NCBI GenBank assembly: GCA_049517675.1
Contig: JBEKRV010000015.1
Coordinates: forward strand, 1 to 64,000
Direction: 5' to 3'
Length of the DNA stretch: 64,000 bases
From: Bog-756 sp049517675
Lineage (GTDB): Bacteria; Actinomycetota; Acidimicrobiia; Acidimicrobiales; RAAP-2
Made by a program: the position numbers and the translations under genes. The notes under the pieces are model-generated. The model worked only from the letters and a program-made list of their open reading frames with translations. It was not told the DNA's origin and ran no database searches. Within the stretch, counting starts at the first letter, position 1, and every line of letters begins with the position of its first letter. This document shows, in pieces, positions 18,949-29,210 of the stretch.

Positions 18949-20532
18949 TCAGGGCACCTCGCGCTGGACCAGGAACGCGGTGATCCCGTCGGCCAGGCCC
19001 TGGGCCGCCTGCTGGCGCCACGCCGGGTTCTCGGTCAGCGCGGCGTCGGCCGGATTCTGCATGTTGGCGCACTCGACGAGAACCTTCGGGACCGTGGAGA
19101 GATTGAGTCCTCCGAGGTCGTCACGCGGGTCGATCCCGTCGCTCCCCGCATAGTCGGACACCTGTTCACCGGTGTCCTCCAGGAAGCTGTTCCGCACGTC
19201 GGTCCCGAGCTGGACCGAGGCCGGCACGATCGGGGTGTCGTTGCTGATGCTGCTGACCACCGGGAGCGGAACGTCGACGGCGAAGCCCCGGCCCGTGACC
19301 GGACCGCCGTCGGCGTGGATGGAGATGGCGGCATCCGACCCGTCGTCGTTGCCGATGGCGGCCCGCACGTTCACGCACGGTCCGACCCCCACGTCGGTGT
19401 AGCGGGTGAGCACCACGGTGGCGCCACCCGCCTCGAGCAGGGCGGCCAGGCGGGTGGCCACGTCGAAGTTGAAGGCATGCTCGGGATAGCCGGAGGCTGT
19501 CTCGGTGCCGGCCGTGTCACACGGCTCGGCGAGCCCGCCGCCGTCGATCGGCTGATCGATGAAGGAGGGGTCCGAGCCGTTGGCGCCGTCGTGGCCCGGA
19601 TCGATGGTCACGACCTCGCCCACCAGCGGTGGTACGTGCACCGAGCCGAGGTATGCGGCGCCGCCGAAGTCGTAGACGGACCCGTCGGCCGAGACGACCC
19701 GGTAACCGGTACCGCTGGAATCGAGGGACACGGCCGCCCTCTGGAGAAGTCCGACCGCCGAGCCGGCGAACGGGGTCCCGAAGGAGAACAGCCCGCCGTC
19801 GGCCGCCACCAGCCGGTATCCGCCGGCCCCTCCGCCGGACTGCACCCCGACGACCGGCGAGTTGAGTTGGATGCCGCCCATGGACCCGAGGAACCGCGCG
19901 TCGCCGAAGGCGAAGACGCCCCCGTCGGAGGCGACCAGCCAGTAGCCCCCTCCATCGGGAGCGGCGGCCATGCCCACCACCGGCCGGTTCAACGGCACGC
20001 GGCCCATGGACCCGAGGAACCGCGCGTCGCCGAAGGCGAAGACGCCCCCGTCGGAGGCGACCAGCCAGTAGCCACCGCCGTCGGGGGTCGCGGCCATCCC
20101 GACGATGGGCGCGTTCAGCGGCAGGCCACCCATCGAACCGTGGAACCGGGCGTCGCCGAAGGCGAAGACGCCCCCGTCGGAGGCGACCAGCCAGTAGCCC
20201 TGGAAGTCGGACGTCGCTGCCATTCCGACCACGGGTTCCACCAGCGGGAGTGCGCCGGCCGATCCCTCGAACGGGGCACCGAACGCGAAGACCCCGCCGT
20301 CCGAGGCCGTCAGCCAGTAGCCACCGGTGAGGGCGTCCCCGGCCGATGCGACGACGAGGTGGGTACTGGCGACCACGAGCTGGTGCGGGACGGGGGACGC
20401 GCCACCGGGTCGGCCCGCTGCCACGCCGCCGGCTGCGGACGTGCCGGCCACCACCGAGGTGACGAGGGCGAACACGGAGGCCGCAAGCCGGGCCCGACGG
20501 CCTCGTGCGTGACCGGAGGAGGTTCTGTCCAT
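18949..20532 (-). CDS. Secreted N-acetylmuramoyl-L-alanine amidase with six propeller-like repeats
   Basis: A 527-residue secreted protein. Signal-like hydrophobic segment at 16-40. Six repeats of about 42 residues start at about 71, 112, 154, 196, 238 and 277, each like GYWLVASDGGVFAFGDA; they probably form a beta-propeller-like binding module. Residues 305-527 are an Amidase_3 domain: TIDPGHDG (His314), PEHAFNF (Glu351), SIHADGG (His406) and VLVECANMQNP (Glu487) are the zinc ligands and catalytic Glu. It should cut the amide between muramic acid and the peptide stem. The repeat type is one I associate with Acidimicrobiia. A CAGGAT hexamer lies 6 nt before the start. Confidence 0.9.
   Translation of the reverse strand: MDRTSSGHARGRRARLAASVFALVTSVVAGTSAAGGVAAGRPGGASPVPHQLVVASTHLVVASAGDALTGGYWLTASDGGVFAFGAPFEGSAGALPLVEPVVGMAATSDFQGYWLVASDGGVFAFGDARFHGSMGGLPLNAPIVGMAATPDGGGYWLVASDGGVFAFGDARFLGSMGRVPLNRPVVGMAAAPDGGGYWLVASDGGVFAFGDARFLGSMGGIQLNSPVVGVQSGGGAGGYRLVAADGGLFSFGTPFAGSAVGLLQRAAVSLDSSGTGYRVVSADGSVYDFGGAAYLGSVHVPPLVGEVVTIDPGHDGANGSDPSFIDQPIDGGGLAEPCDTAGTETASGYPEHAFNFDVATRLAALLEAGGATVVLTRYTDVGVGPCVNVRAAIGNDDGSDAAISIHADGGPVTGRGFAVDVPLPVVSSISNDTPIVPASVQLGTDVRNSFLEDTGEQVSDYAGSDGIDPRDDLGGLNLSTVPKVLVECANMQNPADAALTENPAWRQQAAQGLADGITAFLVQREVP
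19876..20199. repeat. Near-identical 126-bp-spaced repeats inside the amidase gene
   Basis: A 72-bp block is identical at 19876-19947 and 20002-20073, offset exactly 126 bp (42 codons). The last 50 bases recur at 20150-20199. Identity at the DNA level, including third positions, implies recent duplication or gene conversion among repeats. Confidence 0.9.
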
Positions 20533-20560
20533 GGCCAGATCCTGGCACGGGGGCCTGGCC

Positions 20561-20566
20561 TAGGAT
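20561..20566 (+). promoter_or_regulatory. -10 box of phosphomannomutase gene
   Basis: TAGGAT ends 9 nt before ATG 20576, with no Shine-Dalgarno site; the leader would be only a few bases. Confidence 0.45.
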
Positions 20567-20575
20567 GAGCACTCC

Positions 20576-21967
20576 ATGACCTCACTCTCCAACGTCTTCA
20601 AGGCCTACGACATCCGAGGGATCGTCCCCGACGAGCTGGACGCGGTCATGTTCCGGGCCATCGGCGTGGCCGTCGCCCGGTTCACCGGTGCCCCGACCGT
20701 GCTGGTGGCTCGCGACATGCGGGAGTCGGGGGTGGCCCTGTCCCAGGCGTTCGCGCTGGGCGTCCGGTCCGAAGGCGTCGGCGTCGTCGATCTGGGGCTC
20801 GCCTCGACCGACCTGCTGTACTTCGCGGCGGGGAGCCTGGACGCCCCAGGCGCCATGTTCACCGCGTCGCACAACCCGGCCCGGTACAACGGCCTCAAGC
20901 TGTGCCTGGCGGGGGCTCGGCCGATCGGACGCGACACCGGCCTGGCCGAGATCCAGTCCACCGCCGAGTCGCTGCTCGACGAGTGGTCGGCTGACGGTCC
21001 ACCGGAACCCGATCCGGCCACGCTCGGACCGATCGAACACCGGTCGGTCCTCGACGCCTACGCCGACCACGTGCGCTCGTTCGTGGACACCGGGGCGCTC
21101 CGCCCGCTGAAGGTGGTGGCCGACACGGCCAACGGGATGGGCGGCCTGGTCGCGCCCAAGGTCTTCGAGGGGCTCCCCTTCGACGTGGAGATCCTCTATC
21201 CCGAGCTGGACGGCAACTTCCCCAACCATCCGGCCGACCCCATCCAGCCCGAGAACCTGGTCGCGCTCCGACAGGTCGTCCTCGACACCGGCGCTGACGT
21301 CGGTCTCGCCTTCGACGGCGACGCCGACCGGGTGTTCCTGGTCGACGAGAAGGCCGAACCGGTGTCCGGCTCCCTCACCACCGCCCTGGTGGCCGCCGCT
21401 CTGCTCGACAAGTTCCCGGGCTCGACGGTGCTCTACAACTGCATCTGCTCCCGGGTGGTTCCCGAGGTCATCGCCGAGAAGGGCGGGGTCGGCGTGCGGA
21501 CGAAGGTGGGTCACAGTTACATCAAGCAGGTGATGGCCGAGACGGGGGCGGTGTTCGGCGGTGAGCACTCCGGCCACTACTACTTCCGGGACAACTACCG
21601 GGCCGACTCCGGCATCATCGCCGCCATGCTGGTTCTCGAGGTCCTGAGCGTGACGGGCAAGCCGCTGTCGGAGCTGCTGGAGCCCTACAAGCGCTACGCC
21701 GCGTCGGGCGAGATCAACACCGTGGTCGACGATCCGGCCGGGGCTGTCGAGATGTTGGCGGCCGAGGTGGAGGCCGCGGGCGGCGCCCTCGGCACGGCCG
21801 ACCGGATCGACGGGCTCACCGTCGACCGGGGCGACTGGTGGTACAACCTGCGCCCGTCGAACACCGAGCCGCTGCTCCGGCTCAACGTCGAGTCCCGCGA
21901 CGAGGTGTCGTGCGCGGCCCATGTCGTCGAGGTGCAGGCGGAGATCGCCCGTCTGCTCGGCACCTGA
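20576..21967 (+). CDS. manB: Phosphomannomutase / phosphoglucomutase
   Basis: A 463-residue alpha-D-phosphohexomutase that interconverts hexose 6- and 1-phosphates in the cytosol. All four active-site loops are present: TASHNPARYNG with the phosphoserine near 98, the metal loop DGDADR near 246, the sugar loop GGEHSGHYYFRDN, and the phosphate loop RPSNTEPLLRLNVE. Length is normal. With the phosphoglucose/phosphomannose isomerase two genes downstream it links fructose-6-P to mannose-1-P, feeding GDP-mannose and the GDP-sugar gene near 5.4 kb. Confidence 0.93.
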   Translation: MTSLSNVFKAYDIRGIVPDELDAVMFRAIGVAVARFTGAPTVLVARDMRESGVALSQAFALGVRSEGVGVVDLGLASTDLLYFAAGSLDAPGAMFTASHNPARYNGLKLCLAGARPIGRDTGLAEIQSTAESLLDEWSADGPPEPDPATLGPIEHRSVLDAYADHVRSFVDTGALRPLKVVADTANGMGGLVAPKVFEGLPFDVEILYPELDGNFPNHPADPIQPENLVALRQVVLDTGADVGLAFDGDADRVFLVDEKAEPVSGSLTTALVAAALLDKFPGSTVLYNCICSRVVPEVIAEKGGVGVRTKVGHSYIKQVMAETGAVFGGEHSGHYYFRDNYRADSGIIAAMLVLEVLSVTGKPLSELLEPYKRYAASGEINTVVDDPAGAVEMLAAEVEAAGGALGTADRIDGLTVDRGDWWYNLRPSNTEPLLRLNVESRDEVSCAAHVVEVQAEIARLLGT

Positions 21968-21980
21968 CGGTGATGACCGA

Positions 21981-22031
21981 ACCCGTGACACCGTGAGACC
22001 CGTGACACTGTGAGACCCGTGACACCGTGAG
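21981..22031. repeat. Three tandem 17-bp repeats
   Basis: Units ACCCGTGACACCGTGAG at 21981-21997 and 22015-22031 are identical, and the middle copy 21998-22014 differs by one base (C to T). They fill the short gap between manB and the Trm112-like gene, ending just before its GAGAGGA ribosome site. Confidence 0.9.
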
Positions 22032-22043
22032 AGAGGAACCCCG

Positions 22044-22289
22044 ATGACGCTGGACCCCCTGCTGATCGATGTGCTGGCCTGCCCCGAGGACAAGGGTCCG
22101 CTGCTGTACTTCGCGGACGAGAACCTGCTCTTCAACCCCCGCCTCCACCGCACCTACCCGGTGCGGGACGGCATACCCGTGATGCTGATCGACGAGGCGA
22201 CGACGGTGGACGCTGCCGAGGACGCCCGGCTGACGTCCAAGGCGGCCGCCGGAGGCGCCGTGTCCACGAGCAGCCCCGCCGGGGCGTGA
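22044..22289 (+). CDS. Trm112-like zinc-ribbon family protein
   Basis: An 81-residue protein of the Trm112p/UPF0434 family: LIDVLACPEDKGPLLYF, LFNPRLHRTYPVRDGIPVMLIDEA. Relatives activate methyltransferases in eukaryotes and archaea; the bacterial role is unclear. Only the first cysteine of the zinc-type motif remains, so metal binding is doubtful. A GAGAGGA site 6 nt upstream sets ATG 22044. The downstream isomerase starts inside its stop (GTGA), a strong sign of coupling. Confidence 0.85.
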   Translation: MTLDPLLIDVLACPEDKGPLLYFADENLLFNPRLHRTYPVRDGIPVMLIDEATTVDAAEDARLTSKAAAGGAVSTSSPAGA

Positions 22290-23335
22290 CCCCCGTGCCG
22301 CTGCCCGTGGACTCCCGCGACCTGTGGGAGTCCACGATGGGACTACCCGAGCAGGTGGCTGCGGCGGCTGATGCCGCCTCGGCCGTGGACGACCTCCCGG
22401 GTCACGACAAGGTGGAGAACGTCGTCGTCCTGGGAATGGGCGACAGCGGCATCGTGGGGGACGTCCTCACGGCAGTGGCGGCCCCCTTCATGCCGGTACC
22501 GGTCACCGTGGTGAAGGGCTATGTGCCGCCCGACTACGTGGGGACCGGCTCGTTCGTGATCGCCGTCTCCTTCTCGGGTGACACGGAGGAGACGGTCGAA
22601 GCCGCGACCGCGGCATTCGAGGCCGGCGCAGCCCTGGTCGTGGTGTCCGGCGGGGGTGAACTCGTGCGGCTCTCCGGCGAATGGGACGTGCCGCTCGTCC
22701 CCGTCCCGGTGTCGATCCCCGAAGCGAGGACCGCGCTCGGGGCCATGGCCGTCCCGCCGCTGGTGTTGCTGGAGCGGATCGGACTGTTCCCCGGCGCCCG
22801 GCAGTGGATCGACCAGGCGGTGGTCCAACTGCACCGCCGGCGGGACCAGCTCGACCGGTCCGGGAGCGTGGCCGAGGCCGTGGCCCGGAGGATCGGTCGG
22901 ACCATCCCTCTCGTCCACAGCTCCCAGGACCTGGGTGCGGCAGCGGCTCTGCGCTGGAAGTGCCAGATCAACGAGAACGCCAAGGCACCCGCGTTCTGGA
23001 ACGTCCACCCCGAGCTGTGCCACAACGAGGTGGCCGGCTGGGGGCAGAACGGCGATGCCACCCGCCAGCTGGTGACGCTCGTGAACCTGCGCCATGACGC
23101 CGAGCACCCCCAGGTGAGCCGGAGGTTCGACCTGGTCACCGATCTGCTCCGCGAGGTCATGGCCGACGTCGTGGAGGTCCGGGCCGCCGGCGAGGGCGAT
23201 CTGGCCCAGCTCCTCGACCTCGCCCTGGTGGGAGATGTGGTGTCCCTGCTGTTGGCAGGCCACGAAGGGATCGACCCCGGTCCGGTCCCCGCGGTCGATG
23301 ACATCAAGCGCGCGCTCTCCGGTGTGGACGCCTGA
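22286..23335 (+). CDS. Bifunctional phosphoglucose/phosphomannose isomerase-like SIS protein
   Basis: A 349-residue double-SIS protein. VVVLGMGDSGIVGDVL and AVSFSGDTEETVEA are the sugar-phosphate-binding loops of the first SIS domain. The second half has VHSSQDLGAAAALRWKCQINENAKAPAFWNVHPELCHNEV split across the active site, as in the PGI/PMI C-terminal family. The expected reaction is isomerisation of glucose-6-P or mannose-6-P with fructose-6-P. GTG 22286 overlaps the Trm112-like stop by 4 bp. Together with manB it forms a mannose-supply operon. Confidence 0.85.
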   Translation: MTPVPLPVDSRDLWESTMGLPEQVAAAADAASAVDDLPGHDKVENVVVLGMGDSGIVGDVLTAVAAPFMPVPVTVVKGYVPPDYVGTGSFVIAVSFSGDTEETVEAATAAFEAGAALVVVSGGGELVRLSGEWDVPLVPVPVSIPEARTALGAMAVPPLVLLERIGLFPGARQWIDQAVVQLHRRRDQLDRSGSVAEAVARRIGRTIPLVHSSQDLGAAAALRWKCQINENAKAPAFWNVHPELCHNEVAGWGQNGDATRQLVTLVNLRHDAEHPQVSRRFDLVTDLLREVMADVVEVRAAGEGDLAQLLDLALVGDVVSLLLAGHEGIDPGPVPAVDDIKRALSGVDA

Positions 23336-23423
23336 TCACAGGCGTCATCCAGAGCCGGTCCCGCTCCATTGTTTCGATTCGATGACGTCCGGGTGGCAAG
23401 CCCGTGAACTCGGCGAGGGGAAG

Positions 23424-23452
23424 TTAACTTTGCGGGCGGGCGGGCGTAGACT
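23424..23452 (+). promoter_or_regulatory. Promoter of the hpf leader
   Basis: -35 TTAACT (23424-23429), a 17-bp spacer, then -10 TAGACT (23447-23452). This is one of the clearest promoters in the window. Transcription should start near 23459, giving a leader of about 370 nt before hpf. Confidence 0.65.
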
Positions 23453-23458
23453 CCTCGT

Positions 23459-23828
23459 CGTGAGCAGCGTGCGGGTCTGTGGTTGCAAGTCGAAGCCAGT
23501 CGCAGGCAAAACGACCCACGTAAGGCAACTCATGGTTGCTGAGCATGGTGCGGCTTAGGAGTAAGCCCTGCCCGCGGCGTCCCCGGCTGTCGGGGGCGGG
23601 CGGAGAGGAGATGACGCGTGCCCCGAGGGGCCCCGCAGGGTGTCCGACCGGTGACGGTCGCCACCGCCGGGGTCCGGCCGCAACTCTCCCTGCAGGCGAG
23701 TGTGGGGTCAAAGACCAGGTCAGCCGCACGCTGCTCGCCATGTGCCAATTCCCATCCCTTCACCGACCGACCAGGAGGACCGGCCACCGATTGCAGTAAC
23801 CGATCAACGATGCCGAGGAGGCGTAACA
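23459..23828 (+). ncRNA. Structured leader RNA of hpf, candidate raiA-motif RNA
   Basis: The non-coding 23336-23828 stretch holds a promoter and then this leader. Stems visible: CGT..GGGTC (23469-23477) with GACCC.ACG (23513-23520); GCAAC (23525-23529) with GTTGC (23535-23539); GGCTTA (23552-23557) with TAAGCC (23562-23567) around a GGAG loop; GCCCGC/CCCC with GGGG/GCGGGC around 23570-23604; GACCG (23646-23650) with CGGTC (23655-23659) closed by a GTGA tetraloop; GGCGAG (23695-23700) with CTCGCC (23734-23739) enclosing GGTC-AAA-GACC. raiA-motif RNAs are known upstream of raiA/hpf in Firmicutes and Actinobacteria. The assignment rests on position, length and structure, not on a covariance search. 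Confidence 0.5.
23460..23558 (+). CDS. Possible leaderless 32-codon peptide in the hpf leader
   Basis: GTG at 23460 follows the TAGACT -10 box by 7 nt, the spacing seen at the window's likely leaderless genes. The frame is 32 codons and contains VRVCGCKSKP and HVRQLMVAEHGAA, ending TAG at 23556. It overlaps the first three RNA stems, so translation and folding would compete. It may be a true leader peptide, or chance within a structured RNA. Confidence 0.25.
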   Translation: MSSVRVCGCKSKPVAGKTTHVRQLMVAEHGAA

Positions 23829-24191
23829 GTGGACGTGGTAATCACGAATGGTAGGAAGATCGTGTCCGACGAGGTACGAGCCCTGACCGAGGAGAAGGTC
23901 CGTCATGTCGGCCTTCACTGTCCCGGATTGGAACGTGCCGAGGTCCACTTCACGGAGGAGCGCAACCCGAGGATCGCCGACCGGGAGTGCTGCGAGGTGG
24001 TGATGTCCGGCCATGGGCGCACCATCCGGGCCAAGGCAGCCGGCCAGGCCCCACTGATCGCCGTCGACCTCGTGGTCGACAAGCTGGAGCACCAGATCGA
24101 GCGCACCAAGGGGCGCATCGTCGGCCGCTCACAGCCCCGTCACCGCCTGGCCCCGACGGAGACCCTCTACCGAAGGGTCCGCACCGCCTGA
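23829..24191 (+). CDS. hpf: Ribosome hibernation-promoting factor, short form
   Basis: A 120-residue HPF/RaiA-family protein that binds the 30S decoding region and stabilises inactive ribosomes in stress or stationary phase. Features: DVVITNGRKIVSDEVRALTEEKV, EVHFTEERNPRI, and AVDLVVDKLEHQIERTKGR. It lacks the C-terminal dimerisation domain of long HPF, the usual form in many actinobacteria. GTG 23829 is set by AGGAGG about 7 nt upstream. It is the only gene after the long leader and is followed by a strong hairpin before secA. Confidence 0.88.
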   Translation: MDVVITNGRKIVSDEVRALTEEKVRHVGLHCPGLERAEVHFTEERNPRIADRECCEVVMSGHGRTIRAKAAGQAPLIAVDLVVDKLEHQIERTKGRIVGRSQPRHRLAPTETLYRRVRTA

Positions 24192-24200
24192 GCGCAGCGG

Positions 24201-24245
24201 CGCCCGCCCCCGGGGACTCCGACGCGAGATCACCGGGGGCGGGCG
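24201..24245 (+). terminator. Terminator-like hairpin after hpf
   Basis: Perfect 13-bp stem CGCCCGCCCCCGG (24201-24213) with CCGGGGGCGGGCG (24233-24245), 19-nt loop, beginning 9 nt after the hpf stop. No T-tract follows. Confidence 0.65.
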
Positions 24246-24288
24246 ACCGGTCACGCCGGCTCGGTGTTCCAGGGGAGGCCGCCGACAG

Positions 24289-24294
24289 TAGAGT
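24289..24294 (+). promoter_or_regulatory. -10 box of secA
   Basis: TAGAGT ends 9 nt before ATG 24304; no Shine-Dalgarno site. SecA would be translated from a very short leader. Confidence 0.45.
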
Positions 24295-24303
24295 GGATTC
24301 CCC

Positions 24304-27072
<2,769 letters not shown>

Positions 27073-27073
27073 G

Positions 27074-28231
27074 ATGGCGGGTGACAGTCCCCGCAAGGGG
27101 GACGGTGAGCCGGAAAGGGTCGACATCGCCGCGGCCCTGGACAGGCTGCGCGAGCGGCTGCGCGAAGCCCGGGGGTTCCTCGGGGCGGACGCATTGGCCG
27201 AGCGCCGGGCCGAGTTGGAGAAAGCGGCGTCGGAGCCCGACCTGTGGGATGACCCGGATCACGCCCGCGAGGTGACCACCGCGCTCGGTCGGGTCAACGA
27301 GGACCTCGAACTGCTGGCCTCGCTCTCCGGGCGCCTGTCCGATGTCGAGACGCTCGACGAGCTCATGCAGGAGGAGGACGACGAGTCGCTCCGGTCCGAG
27401 GCGGAGGAGGGCATCGCCGACCTCGACCGCACCCTCGGGGCACTCGAGCTCCGTGCGCTGTTCGCCGGCGAGTACGACGACGGCGACGCCGTGGCCGAGA
27501 TCCACGCCGGCGCGGGCGGCACCGATGCGCAGGACTGGGCCGAGATGATGCTCCGGATGTACACGCGTTGGGCCGAACGCCGGGGATTCTCCATCGAGGT
27601 GGAGGAGGCGACACCGGGACAGGAGGCCGGGTTGATGTCCGCCACGTTCATCGTCCGGGGCCGGTACGCGTTCGGCCTCCTGGCCGCCGAGCGCGGCGTG
27701 CACCGGCTGGTCCGCATCTCGCCGTTCGATGCCCAGCACCGCCGCCAGACCAGCTTCGCCTCGCTCGACGTGGTTCCGTTCCTGGAGGACCTCTCCGGCG
27801 AGGTCGAGATCGACGAGAAGGATCTTCGCATCGACACCTACCGCTCGTCGGGGGCCGGGGGCCAGCACGTGAACAAGACCGACTCGGCCGTCCGGATCAC
27901 CCACCTCCCGACCGGCATCGTGGTGACGTGCCAGAACCAGCGCAGTCAGACCCAGAACAAGGCCCGGGCCATGCTGGTCCTCGGGGCCAAGCTGGCCGAA
28001 CGGCAGCGGGCGGAGCACCAGGCCACGCTCGACCAGTTGGCTGGTGACCGCACCGACAACGCCTGGGGGAACCAGATCCGTTCGTACGTGATGGCGCCGT
28101 ACCAATTGGTGAAGGACCTGCGGACGAATGCGGAGACCGGCAACGTCGAAGCGGTGCTCGACGGCGACCTCGACATGCTTATCGAGGCGGAGCTGCGGCG
28201 CCGAGCCGAGCTGCGACGCGACCAGGGCTGA
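27074..28231 (+). CDS. prfB: Peptide chain release factor 2
   Basis: A 385-residue class I release factor reading UGA and UAA. RLVRISPFDAQHRRQTSF contains the SPF anticodon-like tripeptide specific to RF2, and SSGAGGQHVNKTDSAVR holds the GGQ that triggers peptide release. The reading frame is continuous, so the programmed frameshift found in many bacteria is absent. ATG 27074 lies directly after the secA stop without a good ribosome site, suggesting readthrough from secA by re-initiation. The order prfB-ftsE-ftsX is the standard actinobacterial one. Confidence 0.96.
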   Translation: MAGDSPRKGDGEPERVDIAAALDRLRERLREARGFLGADALAERRAELEKAASEPDLWDDPDHAREVTTALGRVNEDLELLASLSGRLSDVETLDELMQEEDDESLRSEAEEGIADLDRTLGALELRALFAGEYDDGDAVAEIHAGAGGTDAQDWAEMMLRMYTRWAERRGFSIEVEEATPGQEAGLMSATFIVRGRYAFGLLAAERGVHRLVRISPFDAQHRRQTSFASLDVVPFLEDLSGEVEIDEKDLRIDTYRSSGAGGQHVNKTDSAVRITHLPTGIVVTCQNQRSQTQNKARAMLVLGAKLAERQRAEHQATLDQLAGDRTDNAWGNQIRSYVMAPYQLVKDLRTNAETGNVEAVLDGDLDMLIEAELRRRAELRRDQG

Positions 28232-28323
28232 CGACGGGCGGGCGTCGACGGGACCGCAGTCGGTGCCGTCATCCGTGTCGAGGGAGGTCAGGGGGGCTGA
28301 CCCCTTTGTGCGACACCCCCGGG

Positions 28324-28329
28324 TAAGAT
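28324..28329 (+). promoter_or_regulatory. Candidate -10 box of ftsEX
   Basis: TAAGAT in the prfB-ftsE gap (28232-28418), predicting a start near 28336 and a leader of about 80 nt. No -35 box at proper spacing is evident. Confidence 0.4.
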
Positions 28330-28418
28330 GAACCGGCGGGCGACCCGCGCCTGACCCGACGTATCCCCCTCACCGCAGTTTCCCGTAGCACCAAGCAACG
28401 CCGAATCACCTCCGCTCC

Positions 28419-29210
28419 ATGATCAAATTCCAGAACGTCACCAAGACGTACAAGGGATCCACGGTCGCACTCAGTGACTGCACCGTCGAGATCGACAAAG
28501 GTGAGTTCGTGTTCCTCGTCGGCCCGTCCGGCTCGGGGAAGACGACGTTCATCCGGCTGCTGCTACGCGAGGAGATGCCCGACTCCGGACGCATCTGGGA
28601 GGCCGGCAAGGAGATCGGGCACCTGCCCAAGTGGCGTATCCCGTACCTGCGCCGGAACATCGGCTGCGTGTTCCAGGACTTCCGGCTGCTCCCCAACAAG
28701 ACCGTCTTCGAGAACGTCGCGTTCGCCCTGGAGGTCATCGGTCGGCCGAAGCACGTGATCGCCGCCCAGGTCCCACAGGTGCTCGACCTGGTGGGCCTGG
28801 CCAAGAAGCGGGACAACCTGCCGGGCGAGCTCTCCGGCGGTGAGCAGCAGCGCGTGGCCGTGGCCCGGGCCTTCGTCAACCGTCCGTTGATACTCCTGGC
28901 CGACGAGCCGACCGGCAACCTCGATCCCACGACCAGTCTCGGCATCATGCGCCTGCTGGACCGGATCAATCGCACCGGGACCACCGTGATCATCGCCACC
29001 CACGACGCCGGCATGGTGAACCAGATGCGCCGCCGCGTCATCGAGCTCGACCGGGGCATCCTGGTGCGCGACCAGGCCCACGGGGTGTACGACATCGACA
29101 GCGCCACCGTGGCGGGCGGGGCCGGAATGCCCACCGGATCGCTCGTGGACCAGATGCCCACCGCCGACTCCGAATTCGAGGTGCCCGGCACCTTCCTGGC
29201 CCGACCCTGA
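28419..29210 (+). CDS. ftsE: Cell division ATP-binding protein FtsE
   Basis: A 263-residue ABC ATPase that with FtsX controls septal peptidoglycan hydrolases. Walker A GPSGSGKTT is near residue 36, Q-loop FQDFRLLPNKTV, signature LSGGEQQRVAVARAF, Walker B LILLADEPTGNLD and switch ATHD are all intact. It has a C-terminal extension of about 35 residues beyond the compact E. coli form. The stop shares one base with the ftsX start. Confidence 0.96.
   Translation: MIKFQNVTKTYKGSTVALSDCTVEIDKGEFVFLVGPSGSGKTTFIRLLLREEMPDSGRIWEAGKEIGHLPKWRIPYLRRNIGCVFQDFRLLPNKTVFENVAFALEVIGRPKHVIAAQVPQVLDLVGLAKKRDNLPGELSGGEQQRVAVARAFVNRPLILLADEPTGNLDPTTSLGIMRLLDRINRTGTTVIIATHDAGMVNQMRRRVIELDRGILVRDQAHGVYDIDSATVAGGAGMPTGSLVDQMPTADSEFEVPGTFLARP

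Noticed and set aside
19876..20199. CRISPR-like array
   Set aside because: The repeats are in frame, 126 bp apart and encode protein repeats; there are no short spacers or cas genes.
22044..22289. Functional zinc ribbon in the Trm112-like protein
   Set aside because: Only one cysteine of the expected set is present, so zinc binding is unlikely.
23459..23828. tmRNA, 6S RNA or c-di-AMP (ydaO) riboswitch as the hpf leader
   Set aside because: No tag-peptide frame with a CCA end, no large internal-bubble hairpin and no ydaO consensus blocks were seen; position before hpf favours a raiA-type RNA.
27074..27160. Programmed frameshift in prfB
   Set aside because: The coding frame is continuous from ATG 27074 and no in-frame UGA occurs at the usual site.
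28306..28329. TTGTGC with TAAGAT as a full ftsE promoter
   Set aside because: The spacer would be only 12 bp; only the -10 box is kept as a candidate.
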